64,000 nt of DNA from Enterobacter hormaechei subsp. xiangfangensis (GTDB taxonomy: Bacteria > Pseudomonadota > Gammaproteobacteria > Enterobacterales > Enterobacteriaceae), in assembly GCF_001729785.1 (NCBI RefSeq), contig NZ_CP017183.1, forward strand, positions 3,100,001 through 3,164,000, in the 5' to 3' direction. The position numbers were made by a program, and so were the translations under genes. This document shows positions 38,510 through 48,838 of this stretch, in pieces. The notes beneath the pieces are model-generated. The model did not search any database. It was not told the origin of the DNA and saw nothing but the letters and a program-made list of their open reading frames with translations. How positions within the stretch are numbered: position 1 is the first letter of the stretch; each line of letters begins with the position of its first letter.

Positions 38510-41146
38510 TTACTCGTCAGCGTCATCCGCTGCTTCATCATCGATGTCCGCTTCCGGGGCGATTTCATCATCCCCTTCCGCGACGCTGCCGTCGATAGAG
38601 TCGAGCTCTTCGTCATCCACCGGCTCAGCAACGCGTTGCAGACCGACGACGTTTTCATCTTCCGCAGTGCGGATGAGGATAACGCCCTGGGTGTTACGAC
38701 CTACCACGCTGATCTCAGACACGCGCGTACGCACCAGCGTACCGGCATCGGTGATCATCATGATCTGGTCCGCGTCGTCCACCTGCACCGCGCCAACAAC
38801 GGAACCGTTGCGCTCGGTCACTTTGATGGAGATAACGCCCTGCGTGCCGCGAGACTTGGTCGGGTATTCGCTTTCCGCCGTACGTTTACCGTAGCCGTTC
38901 TGGGTGACGGTCAGGATTGCGCCTTCGCCACGAGGAACGATCAGGGAAACAACGGAGTCTTCACCCGCCAGCTTGATACCACGCACGCCGGTCGCCGTAC
39001 GACCCATTGCGCGAACGGCGTTCTCTTTGAAGCGCACCACTTTACCGGCGGCAGAGAAGAGCATCACTTCATCAGAACCGGACGTCAGATCCACGCCGAT
39101 CAGTTCGTCGCCTTCGTTCAGGTTCACCGCGATAATCCCGGCGGAACGTGGACGGCTGAATTCGGTCAGCGCGGTTTTCTTCACGGTACCGCTCGCGGTC
39201 GCCATAAAGACGTTCACGCCCTCTTCGTACTCGCGTACTGGCAGAATGGCGGTGATACGTTCGTTCGCTTCCAGCGGCAGCAGGTTGACGATTGGACGTC
39301 CACGCGCGCCACGGCTTGCTTCCGGCAGCTGATAGACTTTCATCCAGTACAGACGGCCCCGGCTGGAGAAGCAGAGGATCGTGTCATGGGTGTTCGCCAC
39401 CAGCAGACGATCAATGAAGTCTTCTTCTTTAATACGCGCCGCAGATTTGCCTTTACCGCCCCGACGCTGAGCTTCGTAGTCGGTCAACGGCTGATACTTC
39501 ACGTAGCCCTGGTGAGACAGCGTCACTACCACGTCTTCGCGGTTGATCAGATCTTCAATGTTGATATCAGAGCTGTTGGCCGTGATTTCGGTGCGACGCT
39601 CGTCGCCGAACTGATCGCGAACCAGCTCCAGCTCTTCACGGATCACTTCCATCAGGCGCTCTGCGCTACCCAGGATATGCAGCAGCTCGGCAATCTGCTC
39701 CAGCAGCTCTTTGTACTCGTCGAGCAGTTTTTCATGCTCAAGGCCGGTCAGTTTCTGCAAACGCAGATCCAGAATCGCCTGGGCCTGCTGTTCAGTCAGG
39801 TAGTACTGACCGTCACGCACGCCGAATTCCGGCTCCAGCCACTCAGGACGCGCAGCGTCATCGCCGGCACGTTCCAGCATCGCCGCCACGTTGCCCAGAT
39901 CCCATGGACGCGCAACCAGCGACGCCTTCGCTTCTGCTGGCGTCGGCGCACGGCGGATCAGCTCGATGATCGGGTCGATGTTCGCCAGCGCAACGGCCAG
40001 TGCTTCAAGGATATGGGCACGGTCGCGCGCTTTGCGCAGTTCGAAGATGGTACGGCGAGTCACCACTTCACGGCGGTGACGCACGAACGCGCTCAGGATC
40101 TCTTTCAGGTTCATGATCTTCGGCTGGCCATGGTGCAGCGCAACCATGTTGATACCGAAGGAGACCTGAAGCTGAGTCTGGGAGTAAAGGTTGTTCAACA
40201 CAACTTCACCCACCGCGTCGCGCTTGATTTCAATCACGATGCGCATACCGTCTTTGTCAGACTCGTCACGCAGCGCGCTGATGCCTTCAACGCGTTTTTC
40301 TTTTACCAGCTCGGCGATTTTTTCAATCAGTCGCGCTTTGTTCACCTGATACGGGATCTCGTGAACAATAATGGTTTCACGGCCGGTTTTGGCGTCCGCT
40401 TCCACTTCGGCGCGGGCACGGATGTAAATCTTGCCGCGACCGGTACGGTACGCTTCTTCAATACCGCGACGGCCATTGATGATTGCCGCCGTCGGGAAGT
40501 CCGGGCCCGGGATGTGTTCCATCAGCCCTTCAATGCTGATGTCTTCATCGTCAATGTAGGCCAGGCAGCCGTTGATCACTTCCGTGATATTGTGCGGCGG
40601 AATGTTGGTTGCCATACCGACGGCGATACCGGACGAACCGTTCACCAGCAGGTTTGGGATCTTCGTTGGCATGACGTCAGGAATTTTTTCCGTGCCGTCG
40701 TAGTTATCAACGAAATCAACCGTCTCTTTTTCCAGGTCAGCCATCAGCTCATGGGCAATCTTCGCCAGACGGATTTCCGTATAACGCATTGCCGCGGCGG
40801 AGTCGCCGTCGATAGAACCAAAGTTACCCTGACCATCTACCAGCATGTAACGCAGCGAGAAGGGCTGCGCCATACGGACAATGGTGTCGTACACCGCGGA
40901 ATCACCATGAGGATGGTATTTACCGATTACGTCACCAACGACACGGGCAGATTTTTTGTAGGCTTTATTCCAGTCATTGCCCAATACGTTCATGGCGTAT
41001 AGTACGCGACGGTGTACCGGCTTCAGGCCATCGCGGACGTCCGGCAGCGCACGGCCAACAATGACCGACATCGCATAGTCCAGATAGGAGCTTTTCAGCT
41101 CTTCCTCGATGTTAACCGGTGTAATTTCTCTCGCAAGGTCGCTCAT
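38510..41146 (-). CDS. gyrA: GyrA, DNA gyrase subunit A
   Basis: The breakage-reunion subunit of type II topoisomerase, introducing negative supercoils with GyrB. The active-site Tyr is Tyr122 (AMRYTEIRL). The quinolone-resistance region reads [15 protein letters not shown] with Ser83 and Asp87, the susceptible-type residues. The GyrA box [10 protein letters not shown] begins the C-terminal DNA-wrapping domain, and the tail is strongly acidic. The length is 878 residues. It is divergent from ubiG and ends 135 bp from the rcsC start. Confidence 0.98.
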   Translation of the reverse strand: MSDLAREITPVNIEEELKSSYLDYAMSVIVGRALPDVRDGLKPVHRRVLYAMNVLGNDWNKAYKKSARVVGDVIGKYHPHGDSAVYDTIVRMAQPFSLRYMLVDGQGNFGSIDGDSAAAMRYTEIRLAKIAHELMADLEKETVDFVDNYDGTEKIPDVMPTKIPNLLVNGSSGIAVGMATNIPPHNITEVINGCLAYIDDEDISIEGLMEHIPGPDFPTAAIINGRRGIEEAYRTGRGKIYIRARAEVEADAKTGRETIIVHEIPYQVNKARLIEKIAELVKEKRVEGISALRDESDKDGMRIVIEIKRDAVGEVVLNNLYSQTQLQVSFGINMVALHHGQPKIMNLKEILSAFVRHRREVVTRRTIFELRKARDRAHILEALAVALANIDPIIELIRRAPTPAEAKASLVARPWDLGNVAAMLERAGDDAARPEWLEPEFGVRDGQYYLTEQQAQAILDLRLQKLTGLEHEKLLDEYKELLEQIAELLHILGSAERLMEVIREELELVRDQFGDERRTEITANSSDINIEDLINREDVVVTLSHQGYVKYQPLTDYEAQRRGGKGKSAARIKEEDFIDRLLVANTHDTILCFSSRGRLYWMKVYQLPEASRGARGRPIVNLLPLEANERITAILPVREYEEGVNVFMATASGTVKKTALTEFSRPRSAGIIAVNLNEGDELIGVDLTSGSDEVMLFSAAGKVVRFKENAVRAMGRTATGVRGIKLAGEDSVVSLIVPRGEGAILTVTQNGYGKRTAESEYPTKSRGTQGVISIKVTERNGSVVGAVQVDDADQIMMITDAGTLVRTRVSEISVVGRNTQGVILIRTAEDENVVGLQRVAEPVDDEELDSIDGSVAEGDDEIAPEADIDDEAADDADE

Positions 41147-41190
41147 CTAACCGCTATCCCTCTACTGTATCCCGGATTCAAAGGTCGCAA

Positions 41191-41196
41191 ATTATA
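41191..41196 (-). promoter_or_regulatory. gyrA -10 element
   Basis: A perfect TATAAT on the minus strand lies 45 bp upstream of the gyrA start codon. The -35 is not clear. Supercoiling sensitivity is known for E. coli gyrA but cannot be read from this sequence. Confidence 0.5.
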
Positions 41197-41292
41197 ACAC
41201 AGCCGCGGTGATACAGGTAAACCTATACGCTTTATTCACAGGGATTGCCTGATATACTCATTTGTCTTGCTAAATAAGGAGTAAAAGCGCCC

Positions 41293-42021
41293 ATGAATGC
41301 CGAAAAATCCCCGGTGGCTCACAACGTTGACCACGAAGAGATTGCCAAATTTGAAGCGGTGGCGTCCCGCTGGTGGGATCTCGAAGGTGAGTTCAAACCT
41401 CTGCATCGTATTAACCCGCTGCGTCTGGGCTATATCGCGGAGCGTTCCGGCGGTCTGTTCGGTAAGAAAGTGCTCGACGTCGGCTGCGGCGGCGGCATCC
41501 TGGCGGAAAGTATGGCGCGTGAAGGGGCCACCGTCACCGGTCTGGACATGGGCTTCGAACCTCTACAGGTTGCGCGTCTTCATGCGCTGGAGTCCGACAT
41601 ACAGGTAGAATACGTTCAGGAAACCGTGGAAGAGCACGCGGCAAAACATGCGCACCAGTATGACGTGGTGACCTGCATGGAGATGCTGGAGCACGTTCCC
41701 GATCCGCAGTCGGTCGTCAGCGCCTGTGCAAACCTGGTGAAACCGGGTGGACAGGTCTTCTTCTCGACCATCAACCGCAACGGCAAAGCCTGGCTGATGG
41801 CCGTGGTAGGCGCGGAATATGTGCTGCGCATGGTGCCGAAAGGGACGCACGACGTGAAGAAGTTCATCAAGCCTGCCGAACTGCTGGGCTGGGTTGACCA
41901 GACATGGCTTAAGGAGCAGCACATGACGGGCCTGCACTACAACCCGTTGACCGATAAATTCAAACTTGCCCCGGGCGTGGATGTTAACTATATGTTGCAC
42001 ACAACCGCCAAAAACGACTAA
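41293..42021 (+). CDS. ubiG: UbiG, ubiquinone O-methyltransferase
   Basis: An SAM-dependent enzyme for both O-methylation steps of ubiquinone synthesis. The SAM motif I reads [13 protein letters not shown] and the post-I acidic residue is in [17 protein letters not shown] is motif II. The length is 242 residues. It is preceded by AAGGAG (41275-41280), with TATACT at 41253-41258 a likely -10. It is divergent from gyrA, as in E. coli. Confidence 0.97.
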   Translation: MNAEKSPVAHNVDHEEIAKFEAVASRWWDLEGEFKPLHRINPLRLGYIAERSGGLFGKKVLDVGCGGGILAESMAREGATVTGLDMGFEPLQVARLHALESDIQVEYVQETVEEHAAKHAHQYDVVTCMEMLEHVPDPQSVVSACANLVKPGGQVFFSTINRNGKAWLMAVVGAEYVLRMVPKGTHDVKKFIKPAELLGWVDQTWLKEQHMTGLHYNPLTDKFKLAPGVDVNYMLHTTAKND

Positions 42022-42238
42022 CGTCATTCGTTATTCTTATAAAGATTGCGCGACATCATGTTGCGCAATTCTGACCTCCCGTTGAAGAAATCAGCACTCG
42101 ATCAAATTTTGAATTTTTTTTCTTAATTATTGACATCTCTTCCAGGCCTTACGGCACGAGGACTTAGCCTTTTTTACCCTTTCACAACCTCAATTTAACG
42201 TCAAAATCAACCCTTGTACTGAAAAGAATCCTTACTAG

Positions 42239-42328
42239 AATACTCACCATATAGCGTTCTTCTTATCGCAAAACCCCTATATGTAGTATTTATCCACAGA
42301 GTTAGTCACAAGACGGGTCTGTGGATAA
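42239..42328 (+). promoter_or_regulatory. nrdA control region: two inverted DnaA boxes and NrdR-box-like sites
   Basis: TTATCCACA at 42290-42298 and its exact complement TGTGGATAA at 42320-42328 are perfect DnaA boxes facing each other. Just upstream, accatatagcgt (42246-42257) and cctatatgtagt (42276-42287), centred about 30 bp apart, resemble the paired NrdR boxes of nrd promoters. The whole gap 42022-42369 contains no gene that I can support. DnaA and NrdR control of nrdAB is established in E. coli; the exact NrdR limits here are my reading. Confidence 0.7.
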
Positions 42329-42369
42329 GCGGGGGATATTTTTTATTTCACGGACAGGTAAAAACCCAC

Positions 42370-44655
42370 ATGAATCAGAGTCTGCTGGTGACAAAGCGCG
42401 ACGGTACCACCGAGCGTATCAATCTGGACAAAATCCATCGAGTTCTCGACTGGGCAGCAGAAGGACTGAACAACGTATCTATCTCCCAGGTTGAACTGCG
42501 TTCTCACATTCAGTTCTACGACGGCATCAAAACGTCTGATATCCACGAAACCATTATCAAAGCAGCGGCAGATCTGATCTCCCGCGACGCACCGGATTAT
42601 CAGTACCTCGCTGCGCGTCTGGCGATTTTCCACCTGCGTAAAAAAGCCTACGGTCAGTTCGAGCCGCCGAAGCTTTACGATCACGTAGTGAAAATGGTTG
42701 AGCTGGGCAAATACGACACGCATCTGCTGGAAGACTATACGGAAGAAGAGTTCGAGCAGATGAACGGGTTTATCGATCACTGGCGCGACATGAACTTCTC
42801 CTACGCGGCGGTGAAGCAGCTCGAAGGCAAATACCTGGTTCAGAACCGTGTAACCGGTGAGATCTACGAAAGCGCCCAGTTCCTCTATATTCTGGTGGCA
42901 GCCTGCCTGTTCTCTAATTATCCACGCGAAACCCGTCTGGACTACGTGAAGCGTTTCTACGATGCGGTCTCTACGTTCAAGATTTCTCTGCCTACGCCAA
43001 TCATGTCTGGCGTGCGTACCCCTACCCGTCAGTTCAGCTCCTGCGTCCTGATCGAGTGTGGTGACAGCCTGGATTCCATCAACGCGACCTCCAGCGCCAT
43101 CGTGAAATACGTTTCCCAGCGTGCCGGTATCGGCATCAACGCCGGTCGTATCCGTGCGCTTGGCAGCCCAATCCGCGGCGGTGAAGCGTTCCACACCGGC
43201 TGTATCCCGTTCTACAAGCACTTCCAGACGGCAGTAAAATCCTGCTCTCAGGGCGGCGTGCGCGGTGGCGCTGCGACCCTGTTCTACCCGATGTGGCACC
43301 TGGAAGTGGAAAGCCTGCTGGTTCTGAAGAACAACCGCGGCGTGGAAGGCAACCGCGTGCGTCACATGGACTACGGCGTGCAGATCAACAAGCTGATGTA
43401 CACCCGCCTGCTGAAAGGGGAAGACATCACCCTGTTCAGCCCATCCGACGTCCCGGGCCTGTATGACGCGTTCTTCGCCGATCAGGATGAGTTCGAGCGT
43501 CTGTACACCAAATATGAAAAAGACGACAGCATCCGTAAGCAGCGCGTGAAGGCGGTCGATCTGTTCTCCCTGATGATGCAGGAACGTGCTTCTACCGGCC
43601 GTATCTACATCCAGAACGTTGACCACTGCAACACCCACAGCCCGTTCGATCCGGTGGTTGCGCCAGTGCGCCAGTCTAACCTGTGCCTGGAGATCGCCCT
43701 GCCGACCAAACCGCTGGACGATGTGAACGACGAAAACGGCGAAATCGCGCTGTGTACGCTCTCTGCGTTCAACCTGGGTGCCATTAAGAGCCTGGACGAG
43801 CTGGAAGAGCTGGCGGTGCTGGCTGTTCGTGCCCTCGACGCCCTGCTGGACTACCAGGATTACCCAATCCCGGCGGCAAAACGCGGCGCAATGGGCCGTC
43901 GCACTTTAGGTATCGGCGTAATCAACTTCGCCTACTGGCTGGCGAAAAACGGCAAGCGTTACTCCGACGGCAGCGCCAACAATCTGACGCACCAGACGTT
44001 CGAAGCGATCCAGTACTACCTGATGAAAGCCTCTAACGAGCTGGCGAAAGAGCAAGGCGCGTGCCCGTGGTTCAACGAAACCACCTACGCGAAAGGCATT
44101 CTGCCGATCGACACCTATAAAAAAGACCTGGATGCGATCGTCAGCGAGCCGCTGCACCTCGACTGGGAAGGCCTGCGCGAGTCCATTAAAACTCACGGCC
44201 TGCGTAACTCCACGCTCTCTGCCCTGATGCCGTCCGAGACCTCTTCGCAGATCTCCAACGCCACTAACGGTATTGAGCCACCGCGCGGGCACGTCAGCAT
44301 TAAAGCGTCGAAAGACGGCGTGCTGCGTCAGGTGGTACCGGATTACGAAACGCTGGGTGACAACTACGAGCTGCTGTGGGAAATGCCAAACAACGACGGC
44401 TACCTCCAACTGGTGGGTATCATGCAGAAGTTTATCGACCAGTCGATCTCTGCCAATACCAACTACGACCCGACGCGCTTCCCGTCCGGCAAGGTACCGA
44501 TGCAGCAGCTGCTGAAAGACCTGCTGACCGCCTACAAATTTGGCGTGAAAACGCTGTACTATCACAACACCCGTGATGGTGCGGAAGACGCCCAGGACGA
44601 CCTGGCGCCGTCAATTCAGGACGATGGCTGCGAAAGCGGCGCATGTAAGATCTAA
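42370..44655 (+). CDS. nrdA: NrdA, ribonucleoside-diphosphate reductase 1 alpha subunit
   Basis: The catalytic subunit of class Ia aerobic ribonucleotide reductase. An N-terminal ATP-cone (MNQSLLVTKRDGTTERINLDKI) gives overall activity control by ATP/dATP. The barrel domain includes FSSCVLIECGDSLDSI and SNLCLEI with the redox cysteines, and MPSETSSQISNATNG. The C-terminal tail GCESGACKI holds the cysteine pair re-reduced by thioredoxin or glutaredoxin. The length of 761 residues matches E. coli. Next in the operon is nrdB, but a REP-like inverted repeat lies between them. Confidence 0.98.
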   Translation: MNQSLLVTKRDGTTERINLDKIHRVLDWAAEGLNNVSISQVELRSHIQFYDGIKTSDIHETIIKAAADLISRDAPDYQYLAARLAIFHLRKKAYGQFEPPKLYDHVVKMVELGKYDTHLLEDYTEEEFEQMNGFIDHWRDMNFSYAAVKQLEGKYLVQNRVTGEIYESAQFLYILVAACLFSNYPRETRLDYVKRFYDAVSTFKISLPTPIMSGVRTPTRQFSSCVLIECGDSLDSINATSSAIVKYVSQRAGIGINAGRIRALGSPIRGGEAFHTGCIPFYKHFQTAVKSCSQGGVRGGAATLFYPMWHLEVESLLVLKNNRGVEGNRVRHMDYGVQINKLMYTRLLKGEDITLFSPSDVPGLYDAFFADQDEFERLYTKYEKDDSIRKQRVKAVDLFSLMMQERASTGRIYIQNVDHCNTHSPFDPVVAPVRQSNLCLEIALPTKPLDDVNDENGEIALCTLSAFNLGAIKSLDELEELAVLAVRALDALLDYQDYPIPAAKRGAMGRRTLGIGVINFAYWLAKNGKRYSDGSANNLTHQTFEAIQYYLMKASNELAKEQGACPWFNETTYAKGILPIDTYKKDLDAIVSEPLHLDWEGLRESIKTHGLRNSTLSALMPSETSSQISNATNGIEPPRGHVSIKASKDGVLRQVVPDYETLGDNYELLWEMPNNDGYLQLVGIMQKFIDQSISANTNYDPTRFPSGKVPMQQLLKDLLTAYKFGVKTLYYHNTRDGAEDAQDDLAPSIQDDGCESGACKI

Positions 44656-44659
44656 TAAA

Positions 44660-44740
44660 TTCCCTCACCCTAACCCTCTCCCACAGGGAGAGGGAACTCT
44701 TTCCCCCTCTCCCTGTGGGAGAGGGCCGGGGTGAGGGGAA
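44660..44740. repeat. Head-to-head REP-like inverted repeat inside the nrdA-nrdB operon
   Basis: The left unit (44660-44696) and right unit (44703-44740) are near-perfect reverse complements of about 36 bp separated by six bases. Each unit also contains its own CCCTCTCCC...GGGAGAGGG type hairpin. The sequence family is the same as at 20816-20850. The repeat fills most of the 108-bp gap, leaving room for the nrdB ribosome-binding site. Confidence 0.85.
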
Positions 44741-44763
44741 ATAACACCACAGGACTCACCGCA

Positions 44764-45894
44764 ATGGCATATACCACCTTTTCACAGACGAAAAACGACC
44801 AGCTCAAAGAGCCGATGTTCTTCGGCCAGCCGGTCAACGTGGCACGCTACGATCAGCAAAAATATGACATCTTCGAAAAGCTGATTGAAAAGCAACTCTC
44901 CTTCTTCTGGCGTCCGGAAGAAGTTGACGTTTCCCGCGACCGTATCGATTTCCAGGCGCTGCCGGAACACGAAAAGCACATCTTCCTCAGCAACCTGAAG
45001 TACCAGACGCTGCTGGACTCCATTCAGGGACGTAGTCCGAACGTGGCGCTGCTGCCGCTAATCTCGATTCCTGAGCTGGAAACCTGGGTAGAAACCTGGG
45101 CGTTCTCCGAGACGATCCACTCCCGCTCTTACACCCACATCATCCGCAACATTGTGAACGATCCGGCGGTGGTGTTTGACGATATCGTCACCAACGAACA
45201 GATCCAGAAGCGCGCCGAAGGCATTGCGCACTACTACGACGAGCTGATCGAGATGACCAGCTACTGGCATCTGCTGGGCGAAGGCACGCATAACGTGAAC
45301 GGCAAAACCGTTACCGTAAACCTGCGGGCCCTGAAAAAGCAGCTCTATCTGTGCCTGATGAGCGTCAACGCGCTGGAAGCGATCCGCTTCTACGTGAGCT
45401 TCGCCTGCTCCTTCGCCTTTGCCGAGCGCAAGCTGATGGAAGGTAACGCCAAAATTATCCGTCTGATCGCCCGTGACGAAGCCCTGCACCTGACCGGCAC
45501 CCAGCATATGCTAAACCTGCTGCGCAGCGGTGCGGACGACCCGGAGATGGCGGAAATCGCCGAAGAGTGCAAACAGGAGTGCTACGACCTGTTCTTGCAG
45601 GCCGCCCAGCAGGAGAAAGAGTGGGCAGACTACCTGTTCCGCGACGGCTCCATGATTGGCCTGAACAAAGACATTCTGTGCCAGTACGTGGAGTACATCA
45701 CTAACATCCGCATGCAGGCTGTGGGTCTCGATCTGCCATTCCAGACGCGCTCTAACCCAATTCCGTGGATCAATACCTGGCTGGTGTCCGATAACGTGCA
45801 GGTTGCGCCGCAGGAAGTGGAAGTGAGTTCTTATCTGGTCGGTCAGATTGACTCTGAAGTCAACACCGACGACCTGAGCGACTTCCAGCTCTGA
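44764..45894 (+). CDS. nrdB: NrdB, ribonucleoside-diphosphate reductase 1 beta subunit
   Basis: The radical-generating subunit with a diferric-tyrosyl cofactor. The radical Tyr is Tyr122 in mature numbering ([14 protein letters not shown]). Iron ligands are seen in [10 protein letters not shown] (Asp), [11 protein letters not shown] (Glu and His) and [15 protein letters not shown] 44764 gives [12 protein letters not shown] and 376 residues, as in E. coli. An in-frame opening at 44731 would start inside the repeat and is rejected. It overlaps yfaE by one base (TGATG). Confidence 0.97.
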   Translation: MAYTTFSQTKNDQLKEPMFFGQPVNVARYDQQKYDIFEKLIEKQLSFFWRPEEVDVSRDRIDFQALPEHEKHIFLSNLKYQTLLDSIQGRSPNVALLPLISIPELETWVETWAFSETIHSRSYTHIIRNIVNDPAVVFDDIVTNEQIQKRAEGIAHYYDELIEMTSYWHLLGEGTHNVNGKTVTVNLRALKKQLYLCLMSVNALEAIRFYVSFACSFAFAERKLMEGNAKIIRLIARDEALHLTGTQHMLNLLRSGADDPEMAEIAEECKQECYDLFLQAAQQEKEWADYLFRDGSMIGLNKDILCQYVEYITNIRMQAVGLDLPFQTRSNPIPWINTWLVSDNVQVAPQEVEVSSYLVGQIDSEVNTDDLSDFQL

Positions 45895-46148
45895 TGAGCC
45901 GCGTAACGCTGAGCCTTTCTGGTACAGAGGTGTTGTGCCAGGAAGAGCATCCTTCTCTGCTGGTGGCGCTTGAAGCGCATCAGGTTGAGGTAGAGTACCA
46001 GTGTCGTGAAGGCTATTGCGGTTCCTGCCGCTGCCGTCTGGTCGCAGGCCAGGTGGACTGGCTGACCGAACCGCTGGCCTTTATCAGTGAAGGGGAAATT
46101 TTGCCCTGCTGCTGCCGGGCAAAAGGCGATATTGAGATCGAGATGTAA
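45894..46148 (+). CDS. yfaE: YfaE, [2Fe-2S] ferredoxin for NrdB cofactor maintenance
   Basis: An 84-residue plant-type ferredoxin that supplies electrons to maintain or repair the NrdB diferric-tyrosyl centre. The cluster motif is CREGYCGSC, with the fourth Cys in the segment LPCCCRAKGD. Its start codon overlaps the nrdB stop, which shows the functional link. A bidirectional terminator follows directly. Confidence 0.95.
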   Translation: MSRVTLSLSGTEVLCQEEHPSLLVALEAHQVEVEYQCREGYCGSCRCRLVAGQVDWLTEPLAFISEGEILPCCCRAKGDIEIEM

Positions 46149-46171
46149 AAAAGGGCCTTACGGCCCTTTTT
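46147..46171. terminator. Bidirectional terminator between yfaE and glpQ
   Basis: AAAAGGGCC/GGCCCTTTT (46149-46170) with a TTAC loop sits immediately between the two convergent stop codons and gives a T-run in each direction. Confidence 0.88.
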
Positions 46172-47224
46172 CTATTTTAAGAACGTCACCGCTTTATCCG
46201 GGAAATCCGTAAACAGCCCGTCCACGTCCGCCTGCTTATACAACACCTCGTAAAGCTGATTCACATCGGTGGCATATGGCGGCAGCTGATCGGCACGCAC
46301 CGTGTACGGATGCACCTGCATCTTGCTGGCGTGCGCCTCTTTCACCATCGCCGTCAGCTTCACGTGGCCAGGCGTTGAGCCTTCCGCCACCAGCATGTGA
46401 TAATCCGGCCCGATGCCGTCGGCGTACTGCGCAATCTGCTTCATCGCGCCCGGCTTAAACATCCAGTCGTAGCTGTAGTTCACCCACTTCCCGTCCGGCT
46501 GTTTTTCCTGAGTTTCATTCCAGTCGGTATAGGCAATCAGCTGCACCAGATTGAGATCCATCCCCATCTTCGGCTCCAGCTCAGTTTTGATGCGCTTCAG
46601 TTCCGCGGCATCGAAACATTGCAGGAAAACCTTATCCTGCTTGCTGGTGTAGCCGTACTTTTTCAGTACCTCCAGCGTCTTCGCGGCAATGTCCTTCCCT
46701 TCCTGATGGTGGAACCATGGGGCTTTGATTTCCGGGTAGATGCCGATGTTTTTACCGGTGGAGTGGTTCAGTCCCTGAACAAACTCAATCTCTTCCTGGA
46801 AGGTATGGATCCGGAAGTCAGATTTGCCCATCGGGAAACGTCCCGGATAGACCTGCACCTTCTTGCCGTTTTCAATCTCGAAGCCTTCGGTGAACTTCAG
46901 GGAGCGGATCTCCGCCAGCGTGAAGTCGATAGCGTAGTAGCGACCATCTTTACGGGCGCGATCCGGGAAACGCTCCGCCACGTCCGTGACGCGGTCAAGA
47001 TAATGGTCGTGCAGGACGACCAGCTGGTCGTCCTTCGTCATCACCAGATCCTGCTCCAGATAATCCGCGCCCTGGGCATAGGCCATCGCTTTTGCCGGCA
47101 GCGTATGCTCCGGCAGATAACCGCTGGCGCCACGGTGGGCGATCACGATCTTATCTGCCGCCAGCGCGGAGCCTGTCATCAGGCCCGCCAGCAGCAGGCC
47201 GGTTGCTAACTGAGTTAATTTCAT
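46172..47224 (-). CDS. glpQ: GlpQ, periplasmic glycerophosphodiester phosphodiesterase
   Basis: Hydrolyses glycerophosphodiesters to glycerol-3-phosphate in the periplasm for uptake by GlpT. A signal peptide ends near GSALA, and the mature chain begins with KIVIAHRGASGYLPEHT, including the catalytic His and Arg. A second His lies in VVLHDHYLDRVTD, and metal-binding acidic residues are in DYLEQDLVMTKD. The length is 350 residues. It follows glpT by 11 bp, so glpTQ is an operon. Confidence 0.96.
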   Translation of the reverse strand: MKLTQLATGLLLAGLMTGSALAADKIVIAHRGASGYLPEHTLPAKAMAYAQGADYLEQDLVMTKDDQLVVLHDHYLDRVTDVAERFPDRARKDGRYYAIDFTLAEIRSLKFTEGFEIENGKKVQVYPGRFPMGKSDFRIHTFQEEIEFVQGLNHSTGKNIGIYPEIKAPWFHHQEGKDIAAKTLEVLKKYGYTSKQDKVFLQCFDAAELKRIKTELEPKMGMDLNLVQLIAYTDWNETQEKQPDGKWVNYSYDWMFKPGAMKQIAQYADGIGPDYHMLVAEGSTPGHVKLTAMVKEAHASKMQVHPYTVRADQLPPYATDVNQLYEVLYKQADVDGLFTDFPDKAVTFLK

Positions 47225-47235
47225 CGCAATGCTCC

Positions 47236-48588
47236 TTATTGACGACGCGCCAGCACTTCGGCGTGGTGACGTTTTTCACCAATCATCACAACAACCAGCA
47301 GCAGTACCGCCAGCACGCTTCCGCCGATCATCACCATAAAGCCGCCGTCCCAGCCGAAGAAGTCAACGGTATAGCCCACAATGGCGCTCGCCGCGACCGA
47401 ACCGCCGAGATAGCCGAACAGACCGGTAAAGCCCGCAGCCGTGCCTGCCGCTTTCTTCGGTGCCAGCTCCAGCGCGTGCAGGCCGATCAGCATAACCGGA
47501 CCATAAATCAGGAAGCCGATGACGATCATACAGGCCATATCCACACCCGGATTACCCGGCGGGTTAAGCCAGTAAACGACCGTCGCGATGGTCACCAGCG
47601 TCATAAAGAACACGCCCGTTGCCCCACGGTTGCCCTTAAACACTTTGTCCGACATCCAGCCGCAGATCAGCGTGCCGGGAATGCCCGCGTATTCATACAG
47701 GAAATAGGCCCAGGAAGATTTATCCAGCGCGAAGTGCTTCACCTCTTTCAGGTAAGTCGGGGACCAGTCGAGGATGCCGTAACGCAGCAGGTAGACAAAC
47801 ACGTTCGCCACCGCGATGTACCACAGCAGCTTGTTCGGCAGCACGTACTTCATGAAGATCTGCTTTGCCGTCAGCTCTTCTTCGTGCTTCTCGCTGTAAT
47901 CATCCGGGTAGTCGTTTTTATACTCTTCGATCGGCGGCAGGCCGCAGGACTGTGGGGTGTCGCGCATCAGAGCGAAGGCGATAATCGCCACCAGAATGGC
48001 GCCAAAGGCTGGCATATAGAGCGCGGCATGCCAGTCGTTGAACCAGGCCATCCCCAGCAGGAACAGCAGCGGCGGAAGCCCGCCCCCGACGTTATGCGCA
48101 CAGTTCCAGACCGATACGATTCCACCACGCTCTTTCTGTGACCACCAGTGAACCATGGTGCGTCCGCATGGCGGCCATCCCATCCCCTGGAACCAGCCGC
48201 AGAGGAACAGCAGCACGAACATGATGGCAATGCTTGAGGTCGCCCACGGCACAAAGCCCATGAACAGCATCACCGCTGCCGCGAGGATCAGACCGGCGGG
48301 CAGGAACACGCGCGGATTCGAACGATCCGACACCGACCCCATAATGAACTTTGAAAAACCGTACGCGATGGAGATCCCCGACAGCGCAAATCCCAGATCG
48401 CCGCGAGAGAAGCCCTGCTCCACCAGGTACGGCATGGCGAGCGCAAAGTTTTTACGTACCAGATAGTACGCCGCATACCCGAAGAAGATCCCGAGGAAGA
48501 TTTGCCAACGCAGACGGCGGTAGAGAGGATCAATCTCTGCCTCTGGCAGTCGCGCCCGATGTGGCGCAGGTTTAAAGATACTGAGCAT
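47236..48588 (-). CDS. glpT: GlpT, glycerol-3-phosphate:phosphate antiporter
   Basis: A 12-helix MFS transporter that imports glycerol-3-phosphate in exchange for phosphate and also carries fosfomycin. It begins [20 protein letters not shown], with the substrate-binding Arg region [20 protein letters not shown]. Family motifs [11 protein letters not shown] and [20 protein letters not shown] are intact. The frame is uninterrupted over 450 residues, so no fosfomycin-resistance truncation is seen. GGAGG precedes the ATG. It is divergent from glpABC. Confidence 0.97.
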   Translation of the reverse strand: MLSIFKPAPHRARLPEAEIDPLYRRLRWQIFLGIFFGYAAYYLVRKNFALAMPYLVEQGFSRGDLGFALSGISIAYGFSKFIMGSVSDRSNPRVFLPAGLILAAAVMLFMGFVPWATSSIAIMFVLLFLCGWFQGMGWPPCGRTMVHWWSQKERGGIVSVWNCAHNVGGGLPPLLFLLGMAWFNDWHAALYMPAFGAILVAIIAFALMRDTPQSCGLPPIEEYKNDYPDDYSEKHEEELTAKQIFMKYVLPNKLLWYIAVANVFVYLLRYGILDWSPTYLKEVKHFALDKSSWAYFLYEYAGIPGTLICGWMSDKVFKGNRGATGVFFMTLVTIATVVYWLNPPGNPGVDMACMIVIGFLIYGPVMLIGLHALELAPKKAAGTAAGFTGLFGYLGGSVAASAIVGYTVDFFGWDGGFMVMIGGSVLAVLLLVVVMIGEKRHHAEVLARRQ

Positions 48589-48677
48589 AACAGCCTCCGT
48601 GGCCTTTCAAAAAATGACCGGGCATCTCGCGCCCGGCTACAGAGGCGGCGATGTTAAGAAATCACGGTGAATGTTAC

Positions 48678-48826
48678 TGTGAATCAACGCACAGATTGTT
48701 ACAGAAATATGACAGAATGCGCAAAAAAGCGCATGAAATCACGTTTCACTTTCGAATTTCGCGCGTTTATGTTCGAAATCAAACAAACCACACGATCAAT
48801 GTGGCTAAATGCAAAAAAACGAACAT
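48678..48826. promoter_or_regulatory. glpT-glpA divergent control region: CRP- and GlpR-like sites
   Basis: TGTGA-ATCAAC-GCACA at 48678-48693 matches the CRP consensus in 9 of 10 positions. ATGTTCGA (48769-48776) and ACGAACAT (48819-48826) are exact half-sites of the GlpR operator, each with a degenerate partner half. This fits catabolite activation and GlpR repression of both operons, as in E. coli. The 250-bp gap holds no gene. Confidence 0.6.
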
Positions 48827-48838
48827 AGAGGAAAGGCA

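Noticed and set aside
38495..41002. An 835-codon open frame on the plus strand opposite gyrA
   Set aside because: It is a shadow of the highly biased gyrA coding strand: no ribosome-binding site, no recognisable domain, and a composition rich in His, Arg and Gln as expected from antisense codons.
42343..43638. A 431-codon open frame opposite nrdA
   Set aside because: Antisense shadow of nrdA with no start signal or domain.
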